Source: a virus
DNA length: 39,515 bases
IMG/VR virus record: IMGVR_UViG_3300025949_001133
Coordinates: 1 to 39,515 of that record
Reading direction: 5' to 3' (one strand)
The notes below the pieces were generated by a model. It ran no database searches. It saw only the letters and a program-made list of their open reading frames with translations, and was not told the DNA's origin. Positions within the stretch are counted from its first letter, which is position 1, and each line of letters starts with the position of its first letter. Made by a program: the position numbers and the translations under genes. Below, one piece after another: positions 1-7,652 of the stretch.

Positions 1-600
1 ATGGACGTTACCCAGCTGGCTTTCGCATACAACCAGCACCCGCTCCGGGTCCAACTGATCGACGGGACGGCCTGGTACGACCTAGCCGACCTATGCGCCT
101 TGTTAGGCCGACCTTCGCTTGAGGATGCAGTGGCTTTTGTGGGCTCGTGTCACCCGCAGCGCTTACGCCTTTCGGCACAGGAGATAGAGGGCACATCCTG
201 GACAGACGACGACGGACTTTGGTCGGTCGTGAGCGTTGCCGGTTACCGCCTCGCTGACGACGTAGCTCGGTGGCTGCACCTGAAAGTGGCGCCTGCCGTC
301 CGCCACGCCATATACGAACAGGCTCCCAATGGGAACTCCGCCGAGGTGCGCGAGCTATGGCACGTGATTGACCAGCTCCTCGACATCGGCGCGGCCAAGG
401 ACTACGGCCGCGGCACGGATGTGCTGGCCATCAATCTGATCGATACGCAACTCGCCGCGTTCCGCCGCGACCTTCCGATGCCCGGCAAGACAAAGACGCA
501 CCGCCTTCTCACCTGTTCCAAAACCCCGCAGTATCGCGGACAGATGCGCATTGCCCATGGTGGCCGCGAGATCCTGTGCTTGGCCTTTGATCGCCCGTGA
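1..600 (+). CDS. Bro-N domain protein, antirepressor-like
   Basis: A 199-residue protein whose first ~105 residues resemble the BRO family N-terminal (Bro-N) domain of phage antirepressors. It opens with a strand pair ending in a short LIDGTAWYDLADLCALLG segment, then an SVVSVAGYRLADDVARWLH stretch leading into a VAPAVR motif, which corresponds to the usual 'W...EVLPAIR' end of the domain. The remaining ~95 residues show no second domain I can name, such as KilA-C or ANT. Bro-N proteins bind DNA and in phages often act as antirepressors or regulators. That role here is inferred. The ATG is the first base of the window, so an upstream start cannot be excluded. It lies apart from the early operon and could be phage or host. 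Confidence 0.6.
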   Translation: MDVTQLAFAYNQHPLRVQLIDGTAWYDLADLCALLGRPSLEDAVAFVGSCHPQRLRLSAQEIEGTSWTDDDGLWSVVSVAGYRLADDVARWLHLKVAPAVRHAIYEQAPNGNSAEVRELWHVIDQLLDIGAAKDYGRGTDVLAINLIDTQLAAFRRDLPMPGKTKTHRLLTCSKTPQYRGQMRIAHGGREILCLAFDRP

Positions 601-733
601 GGTCATAGATTCAGCCCTAGCGCGCATCAATCCGCATCACGTAGCGCCTGCTTGAAACCGGCCACCACGCCTCGTAAACCGCGACCGGGCGCTATCGCAT
701 CAATCGCATCAAAAATGAGGGGCGAAGTGCGCA

Positions 734-752
734 GGCGAGGAGGGGGGACGAC
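734..752 (+). other. Candidate cos-like core (better of two)
   Basis: The 19 bases start GGCGAGG-A-GGGG and end in AC. They agree with the recalled P2 cohesive-end core (GGCGAGGC followed by GGGGAAAGCAC) at about 14 of 19 positions. The site is in non-coding DNA on the portal side of the phage, the side where P2 carries cos, although the RHS module lies between it and Q. G-rich DNA makes chance matches likely, so this is only a candidate. Confidence 0.25.
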
Positions 753-781
753 CGCGCGCGCCGAGGGTGACGAGCGTTAGC

Positions 782-798
782 TGGTCAAATCTTGACCA
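782..798. promoter_or_regulatory. Inverted repeat TGGTCAA-ATC-TTGACCA
   Basis: A perfect 7-bp inverted repeat with a 3-bp spacer lies in non-coding DNA about 500 bp before the RHS start. The short spacer suits a dimeric regulator binding site better than a transcript hairpin. No cognate regulator can be named. Confidence 0.35.
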
Positions 799-1114
799 AC
801 CGCAATGGCCGCGCCACTATTTTCATACGGACGAAACGCATGCTTTGGACTGCAGTGCGCGGCCGATGCTGCGTGGGAGCGCCCTCAAACCGACGTTCTG
901 AGCTGCGCCCCGGAGGGCCACTGCAAGCACCCTCTATGTCAGATGCTCGACATTAAGCGATGCCAATCTGAGTCGCGCCGGGATCGTCGGCCTGTCTCCG
1001 TACTTGAGAATGGGACTTCGTAGGCTGTCCGTCGCCTGGTGCGGGCGACAAATATCTATGCCACGATCATTAGGTCACCACATTGAACATCGGCTAGGGA
1101 CAGACGCGCCGCCA

Positions 1115-1133
1115 GGCGCCTAGGGGAAAGCCA
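1115..1133 (+). other. Second cos-like motif
   Basis: The motif reads GGCG-CCTA-GGGGAAAGC. It shares the GGCG and the GGGGAAAGC blocks with the P2 cos core but differs in the middle four bases, about 13 of 19 overall. It lies about 165 bp before the RHS start. It competes with the 734-752 site, and at most one is likely to be real. Confidence 0.2.
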
Positions 1134-1297
1134 TGGACGGACCGGATTTGAGCGTCACCTCGACGCGAACCTCAATGCTTCGTACTTATATGCATCGGGT
1201 CGGCGGCCACCTCGGCCGAAGCGGCCTCAGTTGCTGGTCACGAAAAAACCAAGACATTGCGTCTTTGCTTGGACTCGACACTTCAAGGGAACTGTGT

Positions 1298-4200
1298 ATG
1301 AAGCGTTGGTTATTTGCGCTGCTTTGCTGCCTGCTCGTCCTGGCACCTTCTGTGCACGCTCAGAACTGGAATGCCTTGGCGTACGGCAACTATCACAATT
1401 ACGTCAAATGGTCGGAAGCTGACGCAAAGTCCTTTTTGCAGGCCGCCGCCACATCGACCGCGCCCTATGGAAGTCCGACTTGTGTAGCGACTGGGTGGCG
1501 GATGCAGCCTTACCCCAATTCGCATTACAGCGCGCATCAATACACGCGTGAAATGGCTGCCGGCTCCCTCTGCACTTATTCCAATGGGAAGGCAGATTGG
1601 TTCATGCAGGGCGTATACGACGTGTACACCTGCGACAACACCACGTCATGGGTTTACGACAAGTACTACGGCAACTGGTACTGCGAAGCAGGCTACTTCT
1701 TGGCCTTGCCGAGGCCCCCGGCGAGTGGCGGCGACTGCGATTGCGATCAAGGCCGCGTCGCTACGGCCCATCCAATCGAGGTGGGCACGGGAAATATGAC
1801 GGAGTCAGCCCTGGACTTCATTAGCGGCGACGGCAGGCTGACGTTCGCCCGCCACTACAACAGCAATCCATCGCTGCCTGACGTCGGAGTGACGGGTTGG
1901 CAGAACGAATACGCCGGAAGACATCTTTATCCTATAAGCAGGGGCTCGATGCGTCCGAACGTCGTTGCTGACGATGGCTCGTCGACGTCCTCGGTGTATT
2001 CGTCGGCGGCCGCGGCCTGTGTGCAGGGCATGACGGATATTGCACAGGGCCTCGGTGGAACCGCAGGTAACAGCGCCTATACCGGAGTAACCGCCACGTA
2101 CCTTGGGAGCGATCAATGCATGCTCTCCAATGGGAGCGTCGTTCCGATTCTGAATACCGGCACGGCGCAGGTCATGGTCGGAGGTATCGCTGATGCGGGC
2201 ATCGGCGTGACGGTGCTTCGTCCCGATGGGGCTTCCTATCATTTCTCTTGCAAGCCCGGCACCTGCGTCTCGTACGGACAGAGCAAGATCGCTCTTGTGA
2301 TGAACTCCAGCGGTTATGCGCTCACCGCCGAGAACGGAGACGTTGAAAGTTACGATGCTAGCGGCAATCTGCAACAGATCGTGGGGCGCGATGGCTACAC
2401 CCGGACGCTGACCTACAACACCAGCAGTGACAGCGATGTCGCCTCGGTCAATACCGTGACGGACAGCCAGGGGCGCGTGCTTTCGTTTACCTACGACTAC
2501 AACGGACAGCTGAGCCAGCTCACGCTGCCGGATGGCACATGGGTGAAGTACGGCTACGAGCCGCTGGGAAGCCTTGCTTCGGTCGGCTATGCCGATGGCA
2601 GTTCCGTGGGCTACAAGTACGAGAACGCTAATTTCCCAAGGGCTTTGACCGCATGGGTCGATGAAAATCAGCAGACCTATGCCACCTGGACTTACGACAA
2701 CACCACTGGAGCGGCCACTGCCAGTGCATTGGCCGGCAACGTCGATACCAGCACGCTGGTCTACAGCGGTAACGCAACGACGCTGACGGACAATCTCGGC
2801 GCCCAGCGCACCTACAACTTTCAGACCATTGTCGGCGGCACTCGCCTGGTGTCGGTGAGCGGCCCGGTCTGCCGCGACTGCATGGGTCAGAACATGACCT
2901 ATGACGCCAAGGGTTTCCTGAAGACGACTCAGGATTGGAATGGTGTCACCACCAACTACAGCTTCGACGCGACAGGGATGCTGCAGCAGAAGGTCGATGG
3001 CGTGGGGACAGCGACGCAGAGGACCACAAACTTTACGTGGAATACCGCTCTGCGCGTCCCTCTGACGCGCACGGTCAGTGACGCCAATAACAGTGTGGTC
3101 AGCAGCTCCAGCTGGGTTTACAACAGCACCGGTCAAGTGCTTGCCCGTTGCGAGATCGATGCTTCGGTGGCTGGCAGCTACGCCTGTGCCGCTACAGGAT
3201 CGACGCCTGCCGGCGTGAGCCGCTGGACGTATGCCTATTGCAGTGCGGTGGATGGCACGCAGTGTCCCATCGTTGGCTTGTTGCTGAGCGTGACCGGTCC
3301 TCGTACGGACGTCACCAGCACGGCGCATTACAGCTACTACATGAGCGCCGATGAGTCCGGCTGCGGCACGGCCGGTGGCGCCTGCCACCGGGCCGGCGAT
3401 CTCTATCAAGTGACCGATGCTTTGGGCCATGTCAGCACGATGGTGGCCTACGACAAGAACGGTCGGGTGGTCCGGGTCCGCGACACCAACGGCGTCGTGA
3501 CCGATTCGACCTATCACGCGCGTGGCTGGCTGCTGACCCGTACCGTCCGCGCCAACGCCGACGGCACGCCCTCGTCAAACGACGCCACCACCCAGATCGG
3601 CTACACGCCGTATGGTGCTGTCGCCTCGGTGACCGATCCGGACGGCGTCCAGGTCACCTACACCTACGATGCCGCCCATCGCCTCACCGACATCACCGAT
3701 GCCCTGGGCAACCGCATTCACTACACGCTGGACGGCGCGGGCAACAAGACCAAGGAGGAAACCTTCGACGCCAGCAATACCCTGCGCCGTTCCCTGGCCC
3801 GCAGCTACAACACGCTGGGCCAGCTGACCGGCATCAAGGACGGCCTCAACCGCGCGGTGTTTGATGCCAGCTTTACCGACAGCTACGACGCCAACGGCAA
3901 CCTGGTGCGCAGCGCCGATGCCTTAGGGATCCAGCGCAAGCAGGGCTACGACGCCCTCAATCGCCTGGTCAGCACTCTCGACAACTACAACGGCACCGAC
4001 ACTGCCACGCAGAACACCCAGAGCGTGTTTGCTTACGGTCCGCGCGATGAGTTGCAGGGCGTGAGCGACCCGGACGGTCTCAACACCACTTACGACTATG
4101 ACGGCTTAGGTAACGCCACGGCGGTGCATAGCCCCGACACGGGGACGTCGAGCTTTGTCTATGACGCCGCCGGCAACCGTATCCAGGCCACGGATGCGCG

Positions 4201-5968
4201 CAACGTTGTCAGCCATAGCACCTACGACGCATTGAACCGCATCACGGCCACGACCTATCCGACCAGCGCCGAGAACATCAGCTACCGCTACGACGAGGCG
4301 GACAGCGTCACCGGCTGCGTAGGCTCCTATCCGGTCGGTCGCCTGACCAGCCTGGTGGAAACCGCCGTCACGACGGTCTATTGCTACGACGCTCGCGGCA
4401 ATGTAGTGACGAAGCGCCAGACCCAAGGCACGAACGTCGACACGGTCAGCTACACCTATACCCTGGCCGATCGCCTGGCGAGCATCCATGCGCCGGATGG
4501 CACGGCGACCCAGTACGGCCGTGACGGAGCGGGCCGCATCAACGCTGTGACCGTGCTGACGCCGGGCACCGGTGGTGCCGGTGCCGGCAACGTCGTCACC
4601 AACGTCACCTACCTGCCGTTCGGCCCGATCCTCAGCTACACGCTGGGCAACGGCCAGACCATCACGCGCACCTACGATGCCAACTACGCCGTGACAGACG
4701 TCGTCAGTCCGGCCCTCAACCTGCACTTCGCCCGCGACGCGATGGGCAACATCACGGCGCTGGGTAATGCGTCGGGCGCCAATCCGGCGATCGAGACCTA
4801 CAGCTACGACCCGCTGTATCGCCTCACGGGCCTCAAGGATGCCCAAGGCCAAGCCGTTGAGGCCTACACCTACAACAAGACGGGCGACCGCCTCAGCAAG
4901 GCGAGCAATGGCCTGGCGACCGGCGCGTATGGCTATCAGACGGGCACGCACTGGTTGACCAGTATCGGCAGCAGTGCTCGGACGTACGATGCCAACGGCA
5001 ACACCACGGGTAGCTCAACCGGTGGCGACACCTTCGGCTACGGCTACGACGACCGCAATCGCATGGCGGTGGTGCAGCGGAACGGGCAGACCGTTGCCAA
5101 CTATGTCTACAACGCCATCGGCGAGCGCGTGGCCAAGGCGGCCACAGCCAATCAGCGCTTCGCCTACGATGAAGGCAGCCAGCTCATCGGCGAGTACGGT
5201 ACGACTAGCCGCAGCTATGTCTGGCTAGACAACTTGCCTGTGGCGATGGTGGATACGAATGGCACCATCAGCACTGTGAGCTATGTGCACGCAGACGCCC
5301 TGGGCACGCCACGTACAGTCACTGACGGCACGGGATCCGCGGTTTGGCAGTGGGGCTATCCGGTAAATTCGTTTGGCGAGAAACCTCCTTCAACTTCTGG
5401 AATGGTCCTCAACTTGCGCTTCCCGGGCCAGTACTACGATGCCGAATCGGGCCTGCACTACAACGTTCAACGACACTACGATCCGGCTGGTGGGCGTTAC
5501 GCTCAAAGCGATCCGTTGGGTATCGAGCCTGGCCTGTCTACGTATTCCTATGTTAATGGAGATCCGATTGACCACGTCGATCCTCTTGGGCTGCAAGAAG
5601 TACTCATGAGGCCGGCGCCGTGGCTTGAACCACTCACCCGCGTCATTGGTTCCGATAACAGTAAGATTCCTTGGGCTGAGCGGCCTCAAACGCGAATATC
5701 TCCGCGCACGAGCAGCGGAAGCAAGATGAAAAATGACGTGCCAGATTGGGCGCGTGGCTTCGTTCCAAAAAACGGTGAAACGCCCAATGAATTCGCCAGA
5801 CGGGTATGTGCCGAAAGAGGACAAGAGCCAGGCAAAGGCCCCGGATCTAATTTGAGTAAAATTAGTAAATGGGGTAACTCAAGTTTTCAGAAGACACCCA
5901 AGCCATCTTTGCTCGACATACTCCATCAATTATTCGATCCGCCGAGACAAGACCCAGACATGATTTGA
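1298..5968 (+). CDS. Secreted RHS/YD-repeat polymorphic toxin
   Basis: The start at 1298 is preferred over the in-frame ATG at 1133. It has a Shine-Dalgarno AAGGGA 7 bases upstream and opens a clear Sec signal peptide (MKRWLFALLCCLLVLAPSVHA), giving 1556 residues. After an N-terminal Cys-rich region comes a DUF6531-like segment around GTGNMTESALDF. Many YD/RHS repeats follow, of the types YDANGN, YDALNR and YTYD. The RHS core ends in the diagnostic block RYAQSDPLG ... DHVDPLGL at about residue 1432. RHS shells encapsulate a C-terminal toxin released after this block. The tail here is about 124 residues, with A+T content higher than the core, and contains a W-x-RG..PKNGE ... GKGPGS ... KWGNSSF stretch seen after other RHS cores. 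Its enzymatic activity is not known to me. The next gene is probably its immunity protein. Confidence 0.92.
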   Translation: MKRWLFALLCCLLVLAPSVHAQNWNALAYGNYHNYVKWSEADAKSFLQAAATSTAPYGSPTCVATGWRMQPYPNSHYSAHQYTREMAAGSLCTYSNGKADWFMQGVYDVYTCDNTTSWVYDKYYGNWYCEAGYFLALPRPPASGGDCDCDQGRVATAHPIEVGTGNMTESALDFISGDGRLTFARHYNSNPSLPDVGVTGWQNEYAGRHLYPISRGSMRPNVVADDGSSTSSVYSSAAAACVQGMTDIAQGLGGTAGNSAYTGVTATYLGSDQCMLSNGSVVPILNTGTAQVMVGGIADAGIGVTVLRPDGASYHFSCKPGTCVSYGQSKIALVMNSSGYALTAENGDVESYDASGNLQQIVGRDGYTRTLTYNTSSDSDVASVNTVTDSQGRVLSFTYDYNGQLSQLTLPDGTWVKYGYEPLGSLASVGYADGSSVGYKYENANFPRALTAWVDENQQTYATWTYDNTTGAATASALAGNVDTSTLVYSGNATTLTDNLGAQRTYNFQTIVGGTRLVSVSGPVCRDCMGQNMTYDAKGFLKTTQDWNGVTTNYSFDATGMLQQKVDGVGTATQRTTNFTWNTALRVPLTRTVSDANNSVVSSSSWVYNSTGQVLARCEIDASVAGSYACAATGSTPAGVSRWTYAYCSAVDGTQCPIVGLLLSVTGPRTDVTSTAHYSYYMSADESGCGTAGGACHRAGDLYQVTDALGHVSTMVAYDKNGRVVRVRDTNGVVTDSTYHARGWLLTRTVRANADGTPSSNDATTQIGYTPYGAVASVTDPDGVQVTYTYDAAHRLTDITDALGNRIHYTLDGAGNKTKEETFDASNTLRRSLARSYNTLGQLTGIKDGLNRAVFDASFTDSYDANGNLVRSADALGIQRKQGYDALNRLVSTLDNYNGTDTATQNTQSVFAYGPRDELQGVSDPDGLNTTYDYDGLGNATAVHSPDTGTSSFVYDAAGNRIQATDARNVVSHSTYDALNRITATTYPTSAENISYRYDEADSVTGCVGSYPVGRLTSLVETAVTTVYCYDARGNVVTKRQTQGTNVDTVSYTYTLADRLASIHAPDGTATQYGRDGAGRINAVTVLTPGTGGAGAGNVVTNVTYLPFGPILSYTLGNGQTITRTYDANYAVTDVVSPALNLHFARDAMGNITALGNASGANPAIETYSYDPLYRLTGLKDAQGQAVEAYTYNKTGDRLSKASNGLATGAYGYQTGTHWLTSIGSSARTYDANGNTTGSSTGGDTFGYGYDDRNRMAVVQRNGQTVANYVYNAIGERVAKAATANQRFAYDEGSQLIGEYGTTSRSYVWLDNLPVAMVDTNGTISTVSYVHADALGTPRTVTDGTGSAVWQWGYPVNSFGEKPPSTSGMVLNLRFPGQYYDAESGLHYNVQRHYDPAGGRYAQSDPLGIEPGLSTYSYVNGDPIDHVDPLGLQEVLMRPAPWLEPLTRVIGSDNSKIPWAERPQTRISPRTSSGSKMKNDVPDWARGFVPKNGETPNEFARRVCAERGQEPGKGPGSNLSKISKWGNSSFQKTPKPSLLDILHQLFDPPRQDPDMI

Positions 5969-5977
5969 GGAGGAGAG

Positions 5978-6478
5978 ATGGAAGTATTTCCTGTCGAGAT
6001 TGCCTTAAGGGGTGAGACTATTTGGCTTGGCTGGGTTTCCCTAGATGATGGCGATGAGTTCTTCTTGACGAATAATGGATGCTTAATTTTTTCGTGTAGC
6101 GGAAAAAATGGCCTGATGCAAGAAGCCCTAAAGGTATTTCCTGATGCCAAGTTTGACGTTGAGAGTTTTTTTGATTTTGATTCCATTATTGAAGGATTGG
6201 ACGGGAGCGTTGTTCTTGAGGATGATTTCGCTCTAAATGTATGGAATCTGCTGACCGATCTTTACCACACGTTTGGCGGTGAAGATAAAATGTTTTTTGA
6301 ATCTCATCTAGAGGTGTATTCCCGACTATTCTCTCAAAGCGAAGTTGCGCCGTTAGTTGATGTGCAAAAGGTCCAGTTGTCGAAGCATGACAAAGAAGCA
6401 GTGCGAGAGGTTCTTCTGGAAGGGATTGAACTTTTGACTCAAAAAATCAGGATTGCAAAGGCAGCTCAAAGTCACTAA
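5978..6478 (+). CDS. Probable immunity protein for the RHS toxin tail
   Basis: A 166-residue acidic protein that starts 9 bases after the RHS stop, with a very strong Shine-Dalgarno (GGAGGA at 5969-5974). The spacing and orientation are those of a toxin-immunity pair. Its base composition is strikingly A+T-rich next to the phage genes, which is common for exchangeable RHS tip/immunity cassettes. The N-terminal half is rich in aromatic and acidic residues (for example DDGDEFF and ESFFDFDSI) and the C-terminal half is helical and charged. There is no signal peptide, so it would act in the cytoplasm. I do not recognise the family. The immunity role is inferred from position only. Confidence 0.75.
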   Translation: MEVFPVEIALRGETIWLGWVSLDDGDEFFLTNNGCLIFSCSGKNGLMQEALKVFPDAKFDVESFFDFDSIIEGLDGSVVLEDDFALNVWNLLTDLYHTFGGEDKMFFESHLEVYSRLFSQSEVAPLVDVQKVQLSKHDKEAVREVLLEGIELLTQKIRIAKAAQSH

Positions 6479-6523
6479 GGAGCCTCACGTGTGCGGATAT
6501 TAAGATTCACTAAGTCATCTCGA

Positions 6524-6540
6524 CAGACCAATTTGGTCTG
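6524..6540. promoter_or_regulatory. Perfect 17-bp palindrome CAGACCAA-T-TTGGTCTG
   Basis: Two 8-bp arms are separated by one base, in the 163-bp gap between the immunity gene and portal Q. With no room for a loop it looks like a protein-binding site rather than a hairpin. No nearby gene start explains it, since both neighbours end here. Confidence 0.4.
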
Positions 6541-6607
6541 GCCGATTGGGGTGACCACTCGACTGCAGCCATTAAGCCTTTCTCCTAGCTAACTTATTCA
6601 GCATCGA

Positions 6608-6648
6608 CACGTAGAAGAGGGCGGCCAACGGCCGCCCTCTTCTACGTG
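6608..6648. terminator. Perfect 19-bp hairpin between immunity gene and Q
   Basis: The arms 6608-6626 and 6630-6648 are exact reverse complements around an AAC loop, and the stem core is G+C-rich (GGGCGGCC). On the minus strand it overlaps the Q stop codon. On the plus strand it follows the RHS/immunity unit. A convergent, bidirectional terminator is the natural reading. The T-run is weak on both sides. Confidence 0.75.
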
Positions 6649-7652
6649 AATGATCTAAAAATAAAGACTTTTGCTGCCAGAACATCATTCAGTCCGAGCA
6701 TACGAACCATCATCGGTTCGATTTCGTTTTCTCTGAACACATCTCTCGCTTTGCCTACGTCGCCGAAGCCCCCGGCATTCGTAGGAATCATCCCCAGCAG
6801 CTGCGGCGGCACGCGATGCGCGGCAAGGATGTCATCCCGGCTCGCATTCTTGATCGACGCAAAGTCATCTTTCGCCGCCACCTCGCTGATCGGGATCAAC
6901 TGCAAGCCGTCTTTCTTGCCGCTCGGCGCGTACATGAATAGATTGCGGAAATTCCCCGGCCCTTTCGCGCCTTTGAGCGCCTTCCGCAAGTTGTCCACGT
7001 CGTCGGGATTCTGCGCCGGGTCCGTCATGTACAGGATGAAACCCGCATGCGACCCGTTGTCGTAGTACTTGCGCCGGAACAGCGTGGCCGAGCGATTGAG
7101 TTGCGCCGCATGCAGCGCACTTAGGTATTCGGGGATGCCATAGATCTCTTGCCGCACATCCGGCGCCTTCATCTGCACCACCGGCCGTTCGAACTGGAAC
7201 GCCTGCCCGTTCAGCGGCGCGAACCAGAACGCCCCCTCTTCCACACCGCGCCGGGTGAATAGCGACGGTGTGTGCTTGGTCCGCAGCAGCCTGCCCGACA
7301 GCGCCTTCTCGCATTCCAGATACGCCTGGCCAAAGGTGAGATAGTCCATGGCAAACGCCTCGAACTCGGCTACCGACAAGTAGCGCGACGGCTGGAACGC
7401 AGAAACCAGCAGGTTCCGCTTCACATAGATGGCCGACGAGTGATGCGGCGCAATCTGCAACATGTTGGCTAGACCGGTCAAACTCACCGGTGGCTCATAC
7501 CATCGACTGTTGTGCCATACCTGCACGTAATCCAGAAGATTGGACCGGTCGATGGGTTCCGGATCGCCGAAGGTGAACGCCTCGAACCGTCCACCGGCCG
7601 TAGTGTCCTTGATTATCTCGCGGTGCTCCACGCGGCGCTTGCGCTTGCTCAT
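6642..7652 (-). CDS. Q: Phage portal protein (P2 gpQ family)
   Basis: Portal subunit of the capsid vertex through which DNA is packaged and ejected. The start is ATG at 7652, overlapping the terminase stop as TAATG with GGAGA upstream. This gives 336 residues, close to the 344 of P2 gpQ. Family features are an N-terminal RxVEHREI...FTFGDPEPID segment, the LANM..APHHSSAIYVKRNLL block, the YLTFGQAYLE block, and a C-terminal HRVPPQLLGMIP..AGGFGDV..AR.VF..NEIEPM region. The last residues end within the perfect hairpin, but the length suggests the C-terminus is complete. It forms a two-gene leftward late operon with terminase P. Confidence 0.95.
   Translation of the reverse strand: MSKRKRRVEHREIIKDTTAGGRFEAFTFGDPEPIDRSNLLDYVQVWHNSRWYEPPVSLTGLANMLQIAPHHSSAIYVKRNLLVSAFQPSRYLSVAEFEAFAMDYLTFGQAYLECEKALSGRLLRTKHTPSLFTRRGVEEGAFWFAPLNGQAFQFERPVVQMKAPDVRQEIYGIPEYLSALHAAQLNRSATLFRRKYYDNGSHAGFILYMTDPAQNPDDVDNLRKALKGAKGPGNFRNLFMYAPSGKKDGLQLIPISEVAAKDDFASIKNASRDDILAAHRVPPQLLGMIPTNAGGFGDVGKARDVFRENEIEPMMVRMLGLNDVLAAKVFIFRSFT

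Larger units (their letters stand above)
601..1297. other. Long non-coding stretch between the Bro-N gene and RHS
   Basis: No convincing gene is seen in these ~700 bases. What can be seen is a degenerate repeat of CGCATCAAT(C)CGCATCA at 623-639 and 696-711, an inverted repeat at 782-798, a small dyad GTCGCC-N7-GGCGAC at 1031-1049, and two stretches resembling the P2 cos core (734-752 and 1115-1133). A 72-codon open frame at 805-1023 has no ribosome binding site or recognisable content. The region probably holds the RHS promoter and possibly the phage packaging site. Confidence 0.5.

Noticed and set aside
895-900. Isolated GTTCTG half site near the RHS promoter
   Set aside because: The bases 12 positions later do not form CAGAAC, so it is not the late activator dyad.
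805-1023. 72-codon frame in the left non-coding region
   Set aside because: There is no ribosome binding site, biased composition and no recognisable content. A cos or promoter region is a better explanation.
1805-3517. 570-codon open frame on the minus strand inside RHS
   Set aside because: It is antisense to clear YD repeats. The low-complexity Arg/Gly/Val-rich translation is what high-GC repeats give in the opposite frame.
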